Assembly (NCBI RefSeq): GCF_009720385.1
Contig: NZ_WARX01000026.1
Location: 62,001-126,000 of the forward strand
Direction: 5' to 3'
DNA from: Catellatospora vulcania
Lineage (GTDB): Bacteria; Actinomycetota; Actinomycetes; Mycobacteriales; Micromonosporaceae
Length of the DNA stretch: 64,000 nt
Shown here: one piece after another, positions 48,328 through 56,346 of the stretch
Numbering within the stretch: the first letter of the stretch is position 1
Layout of the letters: every line of letters starts with the position of its first letter
The notes under the pieces: model-generated
Seen by the model: the letters and a program-made list of their open reading frames with translations, nothing else
Told to the model about the DNA's origin: nothing
Database searches by the model: none
Translations under genes and position numbers: made by a program

Positions 48328-49281
48328 ATGACCACCGGAAGATCGGACCGGGTGGCCGGCGCGCTGCTCGGCGTGCACGCCGGGGATGCGCTCGGCGCGA
48401 CCGTCGAGTTCGACTCCTGGGAGTACATCCGGTTTCGTTACCCGGACGGCATCCGGGAGATCGTGGGCGGCGGCGTGTTCGAGTGGCCGCCCGGCCACGC
48501 CACCGACGACACGGACCTGACCCGTGCCGTCGCACTGGCCTATCTGGACCCCGGCGACGATGTGGTGCTGTCCGCTGCCCGCCTGATGCTGAGCTGGTAC
48601 GAGGGCGACTGGCCCGGCCGCGAACCCGGCCGCCCGCCCGTGGATGTCGGCGGTGCGACCGAGGACGGGCTGCGCGCGTTCGCCCGCACCGGCGATCCGG
48701 ACACCTGCGGCGCGGGTCCCGGCCGGGCCGGCAACGGCTCGCTGATGCGCTGCATCCCGACCGCGCTCGCGGTCCGCGACCGCGACCGGCGGATCCGGGA
48801 GTCGATGCGCATCTCCGCGGTCACCCACTCCGACGCTCGGTGCACCGTCGCCTGCGCCGCGTACAACGAGATCGTCGCCGCGCTGGTCGAGGGCGTCCCA
48901 CCGGCGGACGCCGTGGCGATCGGCGCGGCCATCGCGCGCGAGCTGGACAACCGGGACGTGGCGGACGCGATCGCGCTAGGCGAGCGGCTGGACCTGGCCG
49001 AACTCTCCCGGACCGGCGTGACCGGCCTGCCCGACGACGGCAACGGGTACGTGCTCGACTCGCTGGCGCTGGCGGTCGCCGCCGTGCTCGACTTCCGTGC
49101 CCTGCCGGACGTGTTGATCGACATCGTGGCCCTGGGCAACGACAGCGACACCAACGCGGCGATCGCGGGCGGGCTGCTGGGCGCCCGCGACGGTGTTTCG
49201 TCCATCCCGGACGGCTGGCTGTCGCCGCTGCAGTTCAGGGCCGAGTTCACCGACCTGGCCGCGAAGTTCTACCAACCCTGA
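48328..49281 (+). CDS. ADP-ribosylglycohydrolase family protein (intact motifs)
   Basis: 317 residues, ATG 48328. The metal-binding motifs are present: 'HAGDALGATVEF' (GDALG, ~18), 'TDDTDLTRAVALAYL' (TDDT), 'GNGSLMRCIPTALA', 'SDARCTVACAAYNEI' and 'NDSDTNAAIAGGLLGARDGVSSIP' (Mg ligands). DraG/ARH enzymes hydrolyse ADP-ribose from proteins (for example dinitrogenase reductase) or small ADP-ribosyl compounds. Target unknown. Compare the degenerate relative at 6171-7214. Confidence 0.9.
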   Translation: MTTGRSDRVAGALLGVHAGDALGATVEFDSWEYIRFRYPDGIREIVGGGVFEWPPGHATDDTDLTRAVALAYLDPGDDVVLSAARLMLSWYEGDWPGREPGRPPVDVGGATEDGLRAFARTGDPDTCGAGPGRAGNGSLMRCIPTALAVRDRDRRIRESMRISAVTHSDARCTVACAAYNEIVAALVEGVPPADAVAIGAAIARELDNRDVADAIALGERLDLAELSRTGVTGLPDDGNGYVLDSLALAVAAVLDFRALPDVLIDIVALGNDSDTNAAIAGGLLGARDGVSSIPDGWLSPLQFRAEFTDLAAKFYQP

Positions 49282-49393
49282 CGACGGCCGCAGACGTTGC
49301 CCTGACACTAATGAAGTTAACAAGGATCTTGGCTTTGCGCCATCGGGCACTCGACGGAGTGTGCAGCTCAGAGGCGATGGCTATGGTCAGCCG

Positions 49394-50272
49394 ATGCCTA
49401 CTCCCCTGATCAATGCGGCCTCGTCAGGTGCCTGGAAGCTCGGTGACCTGACCGTCAACCGGATCGGATTCGGCGCGATGCGCCTGCCCGGCGGCGCCAA
49501 CTACGGCTACAGCGGCGCCAGCGACCGCGACCGGGCCATCGGCGTACTGCGCCAGGCCGTCGAGCTGGGCGTGAACCACATCGACACGGCGGCGTTCTAC
49601 TTCTCGCCGCTGCGCTCGGCCAACGAACTGATCAACCGGGCGCTCGCGCCGTACTCCGACGACCTGGTCATCGCCGCGAAGGTCGGGCCCGGCCGCGACC
49701 CGTCCGGCGAGTGGCTGCCGCTGGCCCGGCCCGACCAGCTGCGCGGGCAGGTCGAGGAGAACCTGCGCCAGCTCGGCCGCGACCACCTCGACCTCGTCTA
49801 CCTGCGCCAGCACGGCCTGGACTCGGTGGCCGAGCACTTCGGCGTCCTGGCCGAGCTGCGCGACGCCGGACTGATCCGGCACCTGGGCCTGTCCAACATC
49901 CGGCCGCAGCACCTCGCGCAGGCGCAGGCCATCGCCCCGGTCGTGAGCGTGCAGAACCCGTACGGCGTCGACACCCGGCGGATGCACGACGAGTTCGTGC
50001 GGGTCTGCGGCGAGCAGGGCGTCGCGTTCGTGCCGTTCTTCTCGCTCGCCGGCGAGGGCAAGGAGTCCGGCGGGGTCGCCCGCAATGACGCCGTCCTGTC
50101 CGTGGCGCAGGCACACGGCGTGACGGCCGCCCAGGTGCGGATCGCGTGGACGCTCAGCCGCGGTCCGCACACCCTGGCCATCCCCGGCACCGGCAACCCC
50201 GACCACCTGGTGGAGAACATCGCCGCCGGGGCGCTGCGCCTGTCGGCAGAAGAGCTGGCCGCCCTGGAGTAG
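49394..50272 (+). CDS. aldo/keto reductase
   Basis: 292 residues, ATG 49394. AKR fold: 'NRIGFGAMRLPG', 'GVNHIDTAAFYFSPLRSANELINRAL', catalytic Tyr in 'FYFSP', Lys in 'VIAAKVGPGRD', 'LGLSNIRPQHLAQAQAI', 'QNPYGVDTRRMHDEF' and 'TLAIPGTGNPDHLVENIAA'. Uses NADPH to reduce carbonyls; substrate unknown. A MFS transporter follows 53 bp later. Confidence 0.92.
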   Translation: MPTPLINAASSGAWKLGDLTVNRIGFGAMRLPGGANYGYSGASDRDRAIGVLRQAVELGVNHIDTAAFYFSPLRSANELINRALAPYSDDLVIAAKVGPGRDPSGEWLPLARPDQLRGQVEENLRQLGRDHLDLVYLRQHGLDSVAEHFGVLAELRDAGLIRHLGLSNIRPQHLAQAQAIAPVVSVQNPYGVDTRRMHDEFVRVCGEQGVAFVPFFSLAGEGKESGGVARNDAVLSVAQAHGVTAAQVRIAWTLSRGPHTLAIPGTGNPDHLVENIAAGALRLSAEELAALE

Positions 50273-50325
50273 CCCACCACCTCGACATCGGCAGCTCCAT
50301 TCCACGGGGGAAGGAACCGCATTTG

Positions 50326-51594
50326 ATGATCACGACAAGTCAGCCCACCGTCCCGTCGCCGCACCGATCCTGGCTGGTCGAGCGGGGGCTTATCCCGGAT
50401 CGCGGCCCGCAGCGCGTGATCGCGCTGGCGACCTTCGTCAACATGGTCGGCACCGGCGTCTTCATGACCAGCGCCGCGCTGTTCTTCACCCGCTCGGTCG
50501 GCCTGCCGCTGGCGAAGGTCGCCCTGGGCATGGGTATCGCCGCCCTGGTCGGCATGCTTGCCGGGATGCCGGTCGGGCATCTGGCCGACCGGCGCGGGCC
50601 CCGCGAGATCTATCTGGCCACCCTGATCGTCCGTGCCGTGTCGATGGCGTCGCTGGTGTTCGTCCACTCGTTCTGGCTGTTCGTGGTGGTGGTGTGCCTG
50701 ACCCAGCTGGCCAACTCGGCGGGCGGGGCGGCGCGCGGGCCGCTGGTGCGGGGATTCGGCGGCACGAACCTGACCGGGTTCCGCTCCTACCTGCGCTCGG
50801 TCGCCAACCTCGCCGGGTGCTGCGGGGCGCTGGCGGCGGGCACGGCCGTGCAGCTGGACACCCGGGCCGCGTACCTGGCGCTGGTGCTGGGCAACGCGCT
50901 GAGTTTCGTGGTCTGCGCGGCCGTCATCACCCGGCTGCCGGCTCTGCCTCCGGTCCCGGTGCCCGAAGAGTCGGCCGGTCGCTGGGTCGTCCTGAAGGAC
51001 ACCCCCTATCTGGTGGTGACCGCGCTCGACGCCGTCATGTCGATCCAGGGTCAGGTGCTGGTCTTCGCGCTGCCGTTGTGGATCACGTTGCGCACCGACG
51101 CGCCGCGCTGGTTCATCGGGGTGGCCGTGGCCGTCAACACCGCCCTGGTCGCGGCGCTTCAGGTCCGGGCGAGCCGGGGCATCGACACCGGCCCGGCCGC
51201 GGGGCGGGCGTTGCGCCGTTGCGGGCTGGCGTTCCTGGTCGGCATGGCGCTGATGGCGGCGACGGCGGGCATACCGGGGTGGCTGGCCGTGGTGCTGCTG
51301 ACCGTCGGGATCGCCACGCACACCGTCGGCGAGCTGTGGCACGCGGCCGCGTCGCTGGAGCTGCAGTTCCGGCTCGCGCCGGCGCACGCCCAGGGCCAGT
51401 ACACCGGGGTGTCCGGGTTCGGCACGGGGCTGGCGAACGTGATCGCGCCGTCGGTGCTCGGCCTGCTCTGTGTCACCTGGGGCACGCCCGGCTGGCTGCT
51501 GATGGGCGGGGTGTTCGTCGTGGTGGGACTGTCCGCGCCGCACGTCGTGCGATGGGCCGAGCGGACGCGCCTGCAGGCGGCTCCGGCCGTCTGA
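50326..51594 (+). CDS. MFS transporter (drug/metabolite exporter type)
   Basis: 422 residues with about 12 membrane helices. MFS motif A variant 'GHLADRRGPREIYLATLIVRAVSMASLVFVH' after TM2. ATG 50326 after GGGGGAAGG. The start 'ALATFVNMVGTGVFMTSAALFFTRSVGLPLAKVALGMGI' is TM1-2. It is probably an efflux carrier of unknown substrate. Confidence 0.9.
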   Translation: MITTSQPTVPSPHRSWLVERGLIPDRGPQRVIALATFVNMVGTGVFMTSAALFFTRSVGLPLAKVALGMGIAALVGMLAGMPVGHLADRRGPREIYLATLIVRAVSMASLVFVHSFWLFVVVVCLTQLANSAGGAARGPLVRGFGGTNLTGFRSYLRSVANLAGCCGALAAGTAVQLDTRAAYLALVLGNALSFVVCAAVITRLPALPPVPVPEESAGRWVVLKDTPYLVVTALDAVMSIQGQVLVFALPLWITLRTDAPRWFIGVAVAVNTALVAALQVRASRGIDTGPAAGRALRRCGLAFLVGMALMAATAGIPGWLAVVLLTVGIATHTVGELWHAAASLELQFRLAPAHAQGQYTGVSGFGTGLANVIAPSVLGLLCVTWGTPGWLLMGGVFVVVGLSAPHVVRWAERTRLQAAPAV

Positions 51595-51723
51595 GCGTCC
51601 ACGACCGTTTCGGGCGGTCCGGATTGTCCCGGGCCGCCCGGCAGCACCTGACCTCGGTCGCAGGCCGAACGCACGATCCACATCCGACGGAGGTACATAT
51701 TGGCATCCGTCCACCCATAGACA

Positions 51724-51749
51724 TTGACAGTAAAGCTTCCTAATAATGA
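51724..51749 (+). promoter_or_regulatory. AT-rich promoter box of GH18 number 2
   Basis: TTGACAGTAAAGCTTCC (51724-51740) followed by TAATAATG. AGTAAAGCTT resembles AGTAAGGCTT upstream of the other GH18 gene on the minus strand (around 32765-32774). Distance to ATG 51754 is short, so the transcript may be nearly leaderless. Confidence 0.4.
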
Positions 51750-51753
51750 CGCC

Positions 51754-53151
51754 ATGCCGAACTCCTCACGAACGCTGCGCCGCTCAGCCCGCTGGGCGGT
51801 CGCCATCGCCACCAGCGCGGCGGCCACCCTCGCGGTCGCGGTCGTATCCATGCCGAGCGGCCAGGCCGCGCCGACCCCGATCAGCGCCCTCGTCGCCTGC
51901 ACCGCCCCGGCCTGGGCCGAGGGCAACACCTACACCGTGGGCACCCAGGTCACCTACAACGGCCGGCTGTACCGCGCGCTGGTGACCCACACCGCCCACG
52001 TGGGCGCCGGCTGGAACCCCGCGGCGACCCCGTCGCTGTGGACCGACCTGGGCGCGTGCGACGGCACCCCGCCGTCCCCCTCGGCCTCGCCCTCGCGGCC
52101 CCCGTCGCCGTCCCCGTCGGCCTCGCCCTCGAAGCCGCCGTCGCCGTCCCCGTCGGTGTCCCCGCCGCCGTCGCCGTCCACCTCGCCCGGCGGCACCACC
52201 TGCGCCGTGAAGTCGCGCCCGGCCGGCAAGGTCCTGCACGGCTACTGGGAGAACTGGGACGGCTCGTCCAACGGTGTGCACCCGCCGTTCGGCTGGACGC
52301 CGATCACCGACGCCCGCATCCGCCAGCACGGCTACAACGTCATCAACGCGGCGTTCCCGGTCATCCGCTCCGACGGCACGGTGCTGTGGGAGGACGGCAT
52401 GGACGCGGGTGTGAAGGTCGCCACCCCGGCTGAGATGTGCGCGGCCAAGGCCGCCGGCCTGACCATCCTGATGTCGATCGGCGGGGCCACCGCCGGTATC
52501 GACCTCAGCTCGTCCACGGTCGCCGACCGGTTCGTCGCCACCGTCGTGCCGCTGCTGAAGAAGTACAACTTCGACGGCATCGACATCGACATCGAGACCG
52601 GCCTCACCGGCAGCGGCAACATCAACACGCTGTCGACCTCGCAGGCCAACCTCATCCGCATCATCGACGGCGTGCTCGCGCAGATGCCGTCCAACTTCGG
52701 CCTCACCATGGCCCCGGAGACCGCGTACGTCACCGGCGGCAGCGTCACCTACGGCTCGATCTGGGGCTCCTACCTGCCCATCATCAAGAAGTACGCCGAC
52801 AACGGCCGGCTGTGGTGGTTGAACATGCAGTACTACAACGGCAGCATGTACGGCTGCGCCGGCGACTCCTACTCGGCCGGCACGGTGCAGGGCTTCGTCG
52901 CGCAGACCACCTGCCTCAACACCGGCCTGGTCATCCAGGGCACCACGATCCGGGTGCCCTATGACAAGCAGGTCCCGGGTCTGCCCGCCCAGGTCGGCGC
53001 GGGCGGCGGCTACATGGCCCCGTCGCTGGTGTCGCAGTCGTGGAACAGCTTCAACGGCCAGCTCAAGGGCCTGATGACCTGGTCCATCAACTGGGACGGG
53101 TCGAAGAACTGGACCTTCGGCGACAACGTCAAGGCGCTCCAGGGCCGCTGA
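51754..53151 (+). CDS. secreted GH18 chitinase with CBM5/12
   Basis: 465 residues. Signal peptide (basic start, cut near GQAAP, ~37); CBM5/12 domain ~45-105 ('CTAPAWAEGNTYTVGTQVTYNGRLYRALVTHTAHVGAGWNPAATPSLWTDLG'); Ser/Pro linker ~107-150; GH18 catalytic domain ~155-465 with 'FDGIDIDIE', the final Glu about E281. Start at ATG 51754 by signal-peptide position; no ribosome site. It cleaves chitin outside the cell. The two GH18 genes differ in modules and are not recent duplicates. Confidence 0.93.
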   Translation: MPNSSRTLRRSARWAVAIATSAAATLAVAVVSMPSGQAAPTPISALVACTAPAWAEGNTYTVGTQVTYNGRLYRALVTHTAHVGAGWNPAATPSLWTDLGACDGTPPSPSASPSRPPSPSPSASPSKPPSPSPSVSPPPSPSTSPGGTTCAVKSRPAGKVLHGYWENWDGSSNGVHPPFGWTPITDARIRQHGYNVINAAFPVIRSDGTVLWEDGMDAGVKVATPAEMCAAKAAGLTILMSIGGATAGIDLSSSTVADRFVATVVPLLKKYNFDGIDIDIETGLTGSGNINTLSTSQANLIRIIDGVLAQMPSNFGLTMAPETAYVTGGSVTYGSIWGSYLPIIKKYADNGRLWWLNMQYYNGSMYGCAGDSYSAGTVQGFVAQTTCLNTGLVIQGTTIRVPYDKQVPGLPAQVGAGGGYMAPSLVSQSWNSFNGQLKGLMTWSINWDGSKNWTFGDNVKALQGR

Positions 53152-53213
53152 CCGGCATTGATCCACGGGCTCCGTCCACGCTGCCGCGCAGCGGTGGGCG
53201 GAGCCCGCACCGG

Positions 53214-53630
53214 TCAGGCCCGGTACGGCCCGACCCGGTACATCCCGGTCATCTCCGGGTCCTTGCGGTAGCCGAACGACTTGTACAGGCGTTTCGTGTC
53301 GCCCGCCGCGAACAGGCCGACGAACGAGCGCGGCCCCGCCTGCGTCGCGATCCACCGCTCCAGGGCGGTGACGATGGCCCGGCCGACCCCGCGCCCCTGG
53401 TGTTCCGGCAGCACCGCGATGTCGTGCAGGTAGAAGTAGATCGCGCCGTCGCCGAGCACCCGCCCGACGCCGACCACCTCGCCGCCGTGCACCGCGACGA
53501 CGGCGTGCAGCGACCGGGCCAGCGACACCGGCAGCGCGTCCGCGTCGTACGCAAGCTGCCAGCCGACCGCGCTGGTGACCGCGATGAATTCGTCGAGCGT
53601 CGGCAGCCGGTCGATCACGTCATAGGACAC
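53214..53630 (-). CDS. GNAT-family N-acetyltransferase
   Basis: About 138 residues with start GTG 53630 (an upstream ATG is possible but not conserved-looking). GNAT core: 'AIYFYLHDIAVLPEHQGRGVGRAIVTALERWIATQAGPRSFVGLFAAGDTKRLYKSFGYRKDPEMTGMYR', with acetyl-CoA motif QGRGVGRA. Acceptor unknown. The gene is alone between GH18 and a two-component system. Confidence 0.85.
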   Translation of the reverse strand: MSYDVIDRLPTLDEFIAVTSAVGWQLAYDADALPVSLARSLHAVVAVHGGEVVGVGRVLGDGAIYFYLHDIAVLPEHQGRGVGRAIVTALERWIATQAGPRSFVGLFAAGDTKRLYKSFGYRKDPEMTGMYRVGPYRA

Positions 53631-53726
53631 GGGCGGCGACTTTAGCTGACATATACGGACACATCCGCTCGCCACTCCGCCACCGTCACCACGGCATCGT
53701 GGATGTGGCAGGCCCGGCACGCGGTG

Positions 53727-54383
53727 TCAGTCCGGCGGGCGCAGGCCGTGCTCGCGGGCCAGGATCGCGGCCTGTACGCGGCTGCGCAGGCCCAGCTTGG
53801 CCAGAATCCGGCTGACGTGGGTCTTCACGGTCGCCTCAGCCATCGCCAGCGCCTGCGCGACCTCGCCGTTGGACATGCCCGCGCCGAGGCAGCCGAGCAC
53901 CTCCTGCTCCCGTCCGGTCAGCGTGGCCAGGTCCGGGGCGGCCGCCGGATCGGTCCACTGCGGCGCGGCCAGGAACCGGTCCAGCAGCCGGCGGGTCGCC
54001 GCCGGCGCGATGATCGCGTCACCGCGCGCGACGGTGCGCACCGCGTCGGCCAGCGCCCCGGCCTCGATGTCCTTGAGCAGGAAACCGGCCGCCCCGGCGC
54101 GCAGGCCGCCGAACACGTACTCGTCGAGGTCGAACGTCGTCAGGATGAGCACCTGGGCCAGCCGCTGCGCGACGATCTCCCGGGTCGCGGCGATGCCGTC
54201 GAGCACCGGCATGCGCACGTCGAGCAGGGCGACGTCGGGGCGCTCGCGGCGGCACAGCTCGACCGCCTGCGCCCCGTCGGCCGCCTCCCCGACGACCTCG
54301 ATGTCGGCGTGCGTACGCAGGATCAGCACGATGCCCGAGCGCACCGCGGGCTGGTCGTCGGCGACCACCACCCGGATCGTCAT
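53727..54383 (-). CDS. LuxR-family response regulator
   Basis: 218 residues. REC domain 'ERPDVALLDVRMPVLDG' (Asp ~54), then HTH_LuxR 'LTGREQEVLGCLGAGMSNGEVAQALAMAEATVKTHVSRILAKLGLRSR'. ATG 54383 overlaps the kinase stop (ATGA). Closely similar in layout to the pair at 43466-45342, but sequences differ enough that they are separate systems. Confidence 0.93.
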   Translation of the reverse strand: MTIRVVVADDQPAVRSGIVLILRTHADIEVVGEAADGAQAVELCRRERPDVALLDVRMPVLDGIAATREIVAQRLAQVLILTTFDLDEYVFGGLRAGAAGFLLKDIEAGALADAVRTVARGDAIIAPAATRRLLDRFLAAPQWTDPAAAPDLATLTGREQEVLGCLGAGMSNGEVAQALAMAEATVKTHVSRILAKLGLRSRVQAAILAREHGLRPPD

Positions 54384-55564
54384 GCCCCCGCCTCCTCGGT
54401 GTGGCGCACGGGCAGCCAAGCGCGCAGCCGCCACCGGCCGTCCGCGGGCCCGGCGGTCAGCGTGCCGCCGAGCAGCGCCGCCCGCTCCCGCATACCGATC
54501 AGCCCGTGCCCGCTGCCCGGCGTGGACCCGCCCGGCCGCAGCTCGTTGTCCGTCTCGATCAGCACCCGGTCGGCGTCGACGTCGACCCGCAGCACCGCCG
54601 TGCCCGTGCCGTGCTTCCACGCGTTGACCAGGCTCTCCCGCACGATCCGGTGCGCGGCGAAGTCGACACTGACCGGCAGGGCCCGATCCAGGCCGCCGCT
54701 GTGCAGCTCGACGGCCAGCCCGTCGGTGCGCGCCTGCGCGACGAGCTGCGGCAGCGAGGCCAGCCCGGGGCGGGTGGCCGGGTCGGCCGGCCCCGCGTCG
54801 CCGTCCTCGCGGAGCAGGCCGATCATCTGCCGCATCTCGGCCAGCCCGGAGACACTGCTCTCCCGGATCTGCTCGACGGCCTGGCGGACCAGCTGCGGGC
54901 TCGGGTCGGGCGCGGACAGCACCGCGGTGGCGTGGATGGCGATGGCGCTGAGCTGGTTGGCGACCACGTCGTGCAGCTCGCGAGCCATCCGGGCCCGCTC
55001 GTCGGCGACGGCCTGGCGGCGCTCCCAGGCCGCCAGCCGCGCCGTCTCCTCGGCCCGCTGCCGCTGGATACGCGCCTGGTCACGGTACTGCCGCACGCTG
55101 ATGCCGGTGACCGTCGGCAGCACCGCGACCAGCGCCACCACCAGGCCGAGCACCACGCCGCGCCAGTCGCCGGAAGCGACAACGCCCGCCGCCGCGGCCA
55201 GCACCGAGGCGGCGACCCAGCCGAACAGGTTGGCACGCCACAGCCACGGCCTGCCGTAGACGCACGCGTCGTAGACGACCTGCGTGAAGATCAGCGCGGT
55301 GCCGAGCGAGCCGCCGAGCAGGGTGTCGGCGGCCAGCGCCACCAGACCGATCGCCTCGCCGGTGCCGGGGGCCAGCCGCCGCAGCAGGCAGCAGGCGGCC
55401 ATCACCGTCATCGGCACCAGCAGCACCCAGTGCGGGACGTCGGACCACAGGCTCGTGCCGAAGAACATGCGCCAGCCGCCGACCGCGTACAGGACCAGGC
55501 CGCCGAGGAACGACACCAGGCTGATGGCCAGGTCGGTGCGCCAGGAAGGCCAGCGTGCGGTCAC
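54380..55564 (-). CDS. sensor histidine kinase (HisKA_3)
   Basis: About 394 residues. Five to six N-terminal membrane segments, then 'RMARELHDVVANQLSAIAIHATAV' (phosphoacceptor His ~200) and the HATPase end 'STPGSGHGLIGMRERAALLGGTL'. GTG 55564 is chosen (VTARWPS start); GTG 55597 is an alternative and neither has a strong ribosome site. Pairs with the regulator at 53727. Signal unknown. Confidence 0.88.
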   Translation of the reverse strand: MTARWPSWRTDLAISLVSFLGGLVLYAVGGWRMFFGTSLWSDVPHWVLLVPMTVMAACCLLRRLAPGTGEAIGLVALAADTLLGGSLGTALIFTQVVYDACVYGRPWLWRANLFGWVAASVLAAAAGVVASGDWRGVVLGLVVALVAVLPTVTGISVRQYRDQARIQRQRAEETARLAAWERRQAVADERARMARELHDVVANQLSAIAIHATAVLSAPDPSPQLVRQAVEQIRESSVSGLAEMRQMIGLLREDGDAGPADPATRPGLASLPQLVAQARTDGLAVELHSGGLDRALPVSVDFAAHRIVRESLVNAWKHGTGTAVLRVDVDADRVLIETDNELRPGGSTPGSGHGLIGMRERAALLGGTLTAGPADGRWRLRAWLPVRHTEEAGA

Positions 55565-55695
55565 CTGTCGATCACAGCACACGGCGCGGGCAGGCACGAC
55601 CGGCCGGTGACCGAGACCGCCTACATCCTTCGGTGTACGCAGGGTTCGTGCCGCACGCCGAGGCGCACCGCCCGGCAGCCGGACATGATCGGATC

Positions 55696-56271
55696 ATGTT
55701 GCTGGTCGTCATCGCCGCCTGCGAGGTCGGTTTCTGGGTCATCCTCGCCGCCGGGCTCGCCGCCCGCTACCTGCTGCGCTGGCAGCGGGTGTCGACGGTG
55801 CTGCTGGTCGGCGTGCCCGTCACCGATCTCGTCCTGCTCGCCGCCACCGCGCTGGACCTGTCCCGCGGGGCGACGGCCACCTGGGCGCACGGGCTCGCGG
55901 CGGCGTACCTGGGCTTCTCGGTGGCGTTCGGGCCGTCGATGGTCCGCTGGGCCGATGTGCGGTTCGCGCACCGGTTCGCGGGCGGGCCGGCCCCGGTGCC
56001 CCCGCCGCGGTACGGCGCGGCGCGCACCCGGCACGAGTGGCGCGAGTGGGTCAAGGCGCTGGTCGCGTGGGCGATCTCGGTGGCGCTGCTCGGCGCGGCG
56101 ATCCTGGTGGTCGGCGATCCCGGGCGGACCGCGGAGCTGCAGGGGTGGATCGGGCGGCTGAGTGTGGTGCTTGGGGTGTGGCTTGTCGGCTGGCCCGTCT
56201 ACTACACCCTCTTCCCGAAGCGCGCCCCCACTGTGGAAGAAGGAAGGGCACCTTCTCAACGGTTTCCGTAG
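55696..56271 (+). CDS. unrecognised membrane protein whose 3' end carries a repeat element
   Basis: 191 residues, ATG 55696. Three to four membrane segments ('LLVVIAACEVGFWVILAAGLAA', 'VSTVLLVGVPVTDLVLLAATAL', 'ALVAWAISVALLGAAILVVG', 'IGRLSVVLGVWLVGWPVYY'). The last residues 'VEEGRAPSQRFP' and the stop are encoded by the first unit of the GAAGG...CCTTC repeat (56242-56290), so the native C-terminus was probably altered by it. Function unknown. Confidence 0.75.
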   Translation: MLLVVIAACEVGFWVILAAGLAARYLLRWQRVSTVLLVGVPVTDLVLLAATALDLSRGATATWAHGLAAAYLGFSVAFGPSMVRWADVRFAHRFAGGPAPVPPPRYGAARTRHEWREWVKALVAWAISVALLGAAILVVGDPGRTAELQGWIGRLSVVLGVWLVGWPVYYTLFPKRAPTVEEGRAPSQRFP

Positions 56272-56290
56272 AGGAAGGGCACCTTCTTAA
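56242..56290. repeat. tandem GAAGGGCACCTTC element, copy B
   Basis: Two units GGAAGGGCACCTTCT (56242-56256 and 56273-56287), period 31 bp, each followed by C/T-AACG. They flank a short hairpin. The first unit overlaps the 3' end of the upstream gene. Each unit is itself palindromic. It matches the layout of copy A (47237-47287) and similar elements I recall from Micromonosporaceae genomes. Confidence 0.75.
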
Positions 56291-56346
56291 CGCGGGCCGC
56301 CGAGCGGGCTGCGGGGGCGGGAAAGTGCTTCGGTTTAATGGCGGGC

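Noticed and set aside
47472-48428. Antisense open frame over the short coiled-coil gene
   Set aside because: No motif; the plus-strand protein has heptads and a ribosome site.
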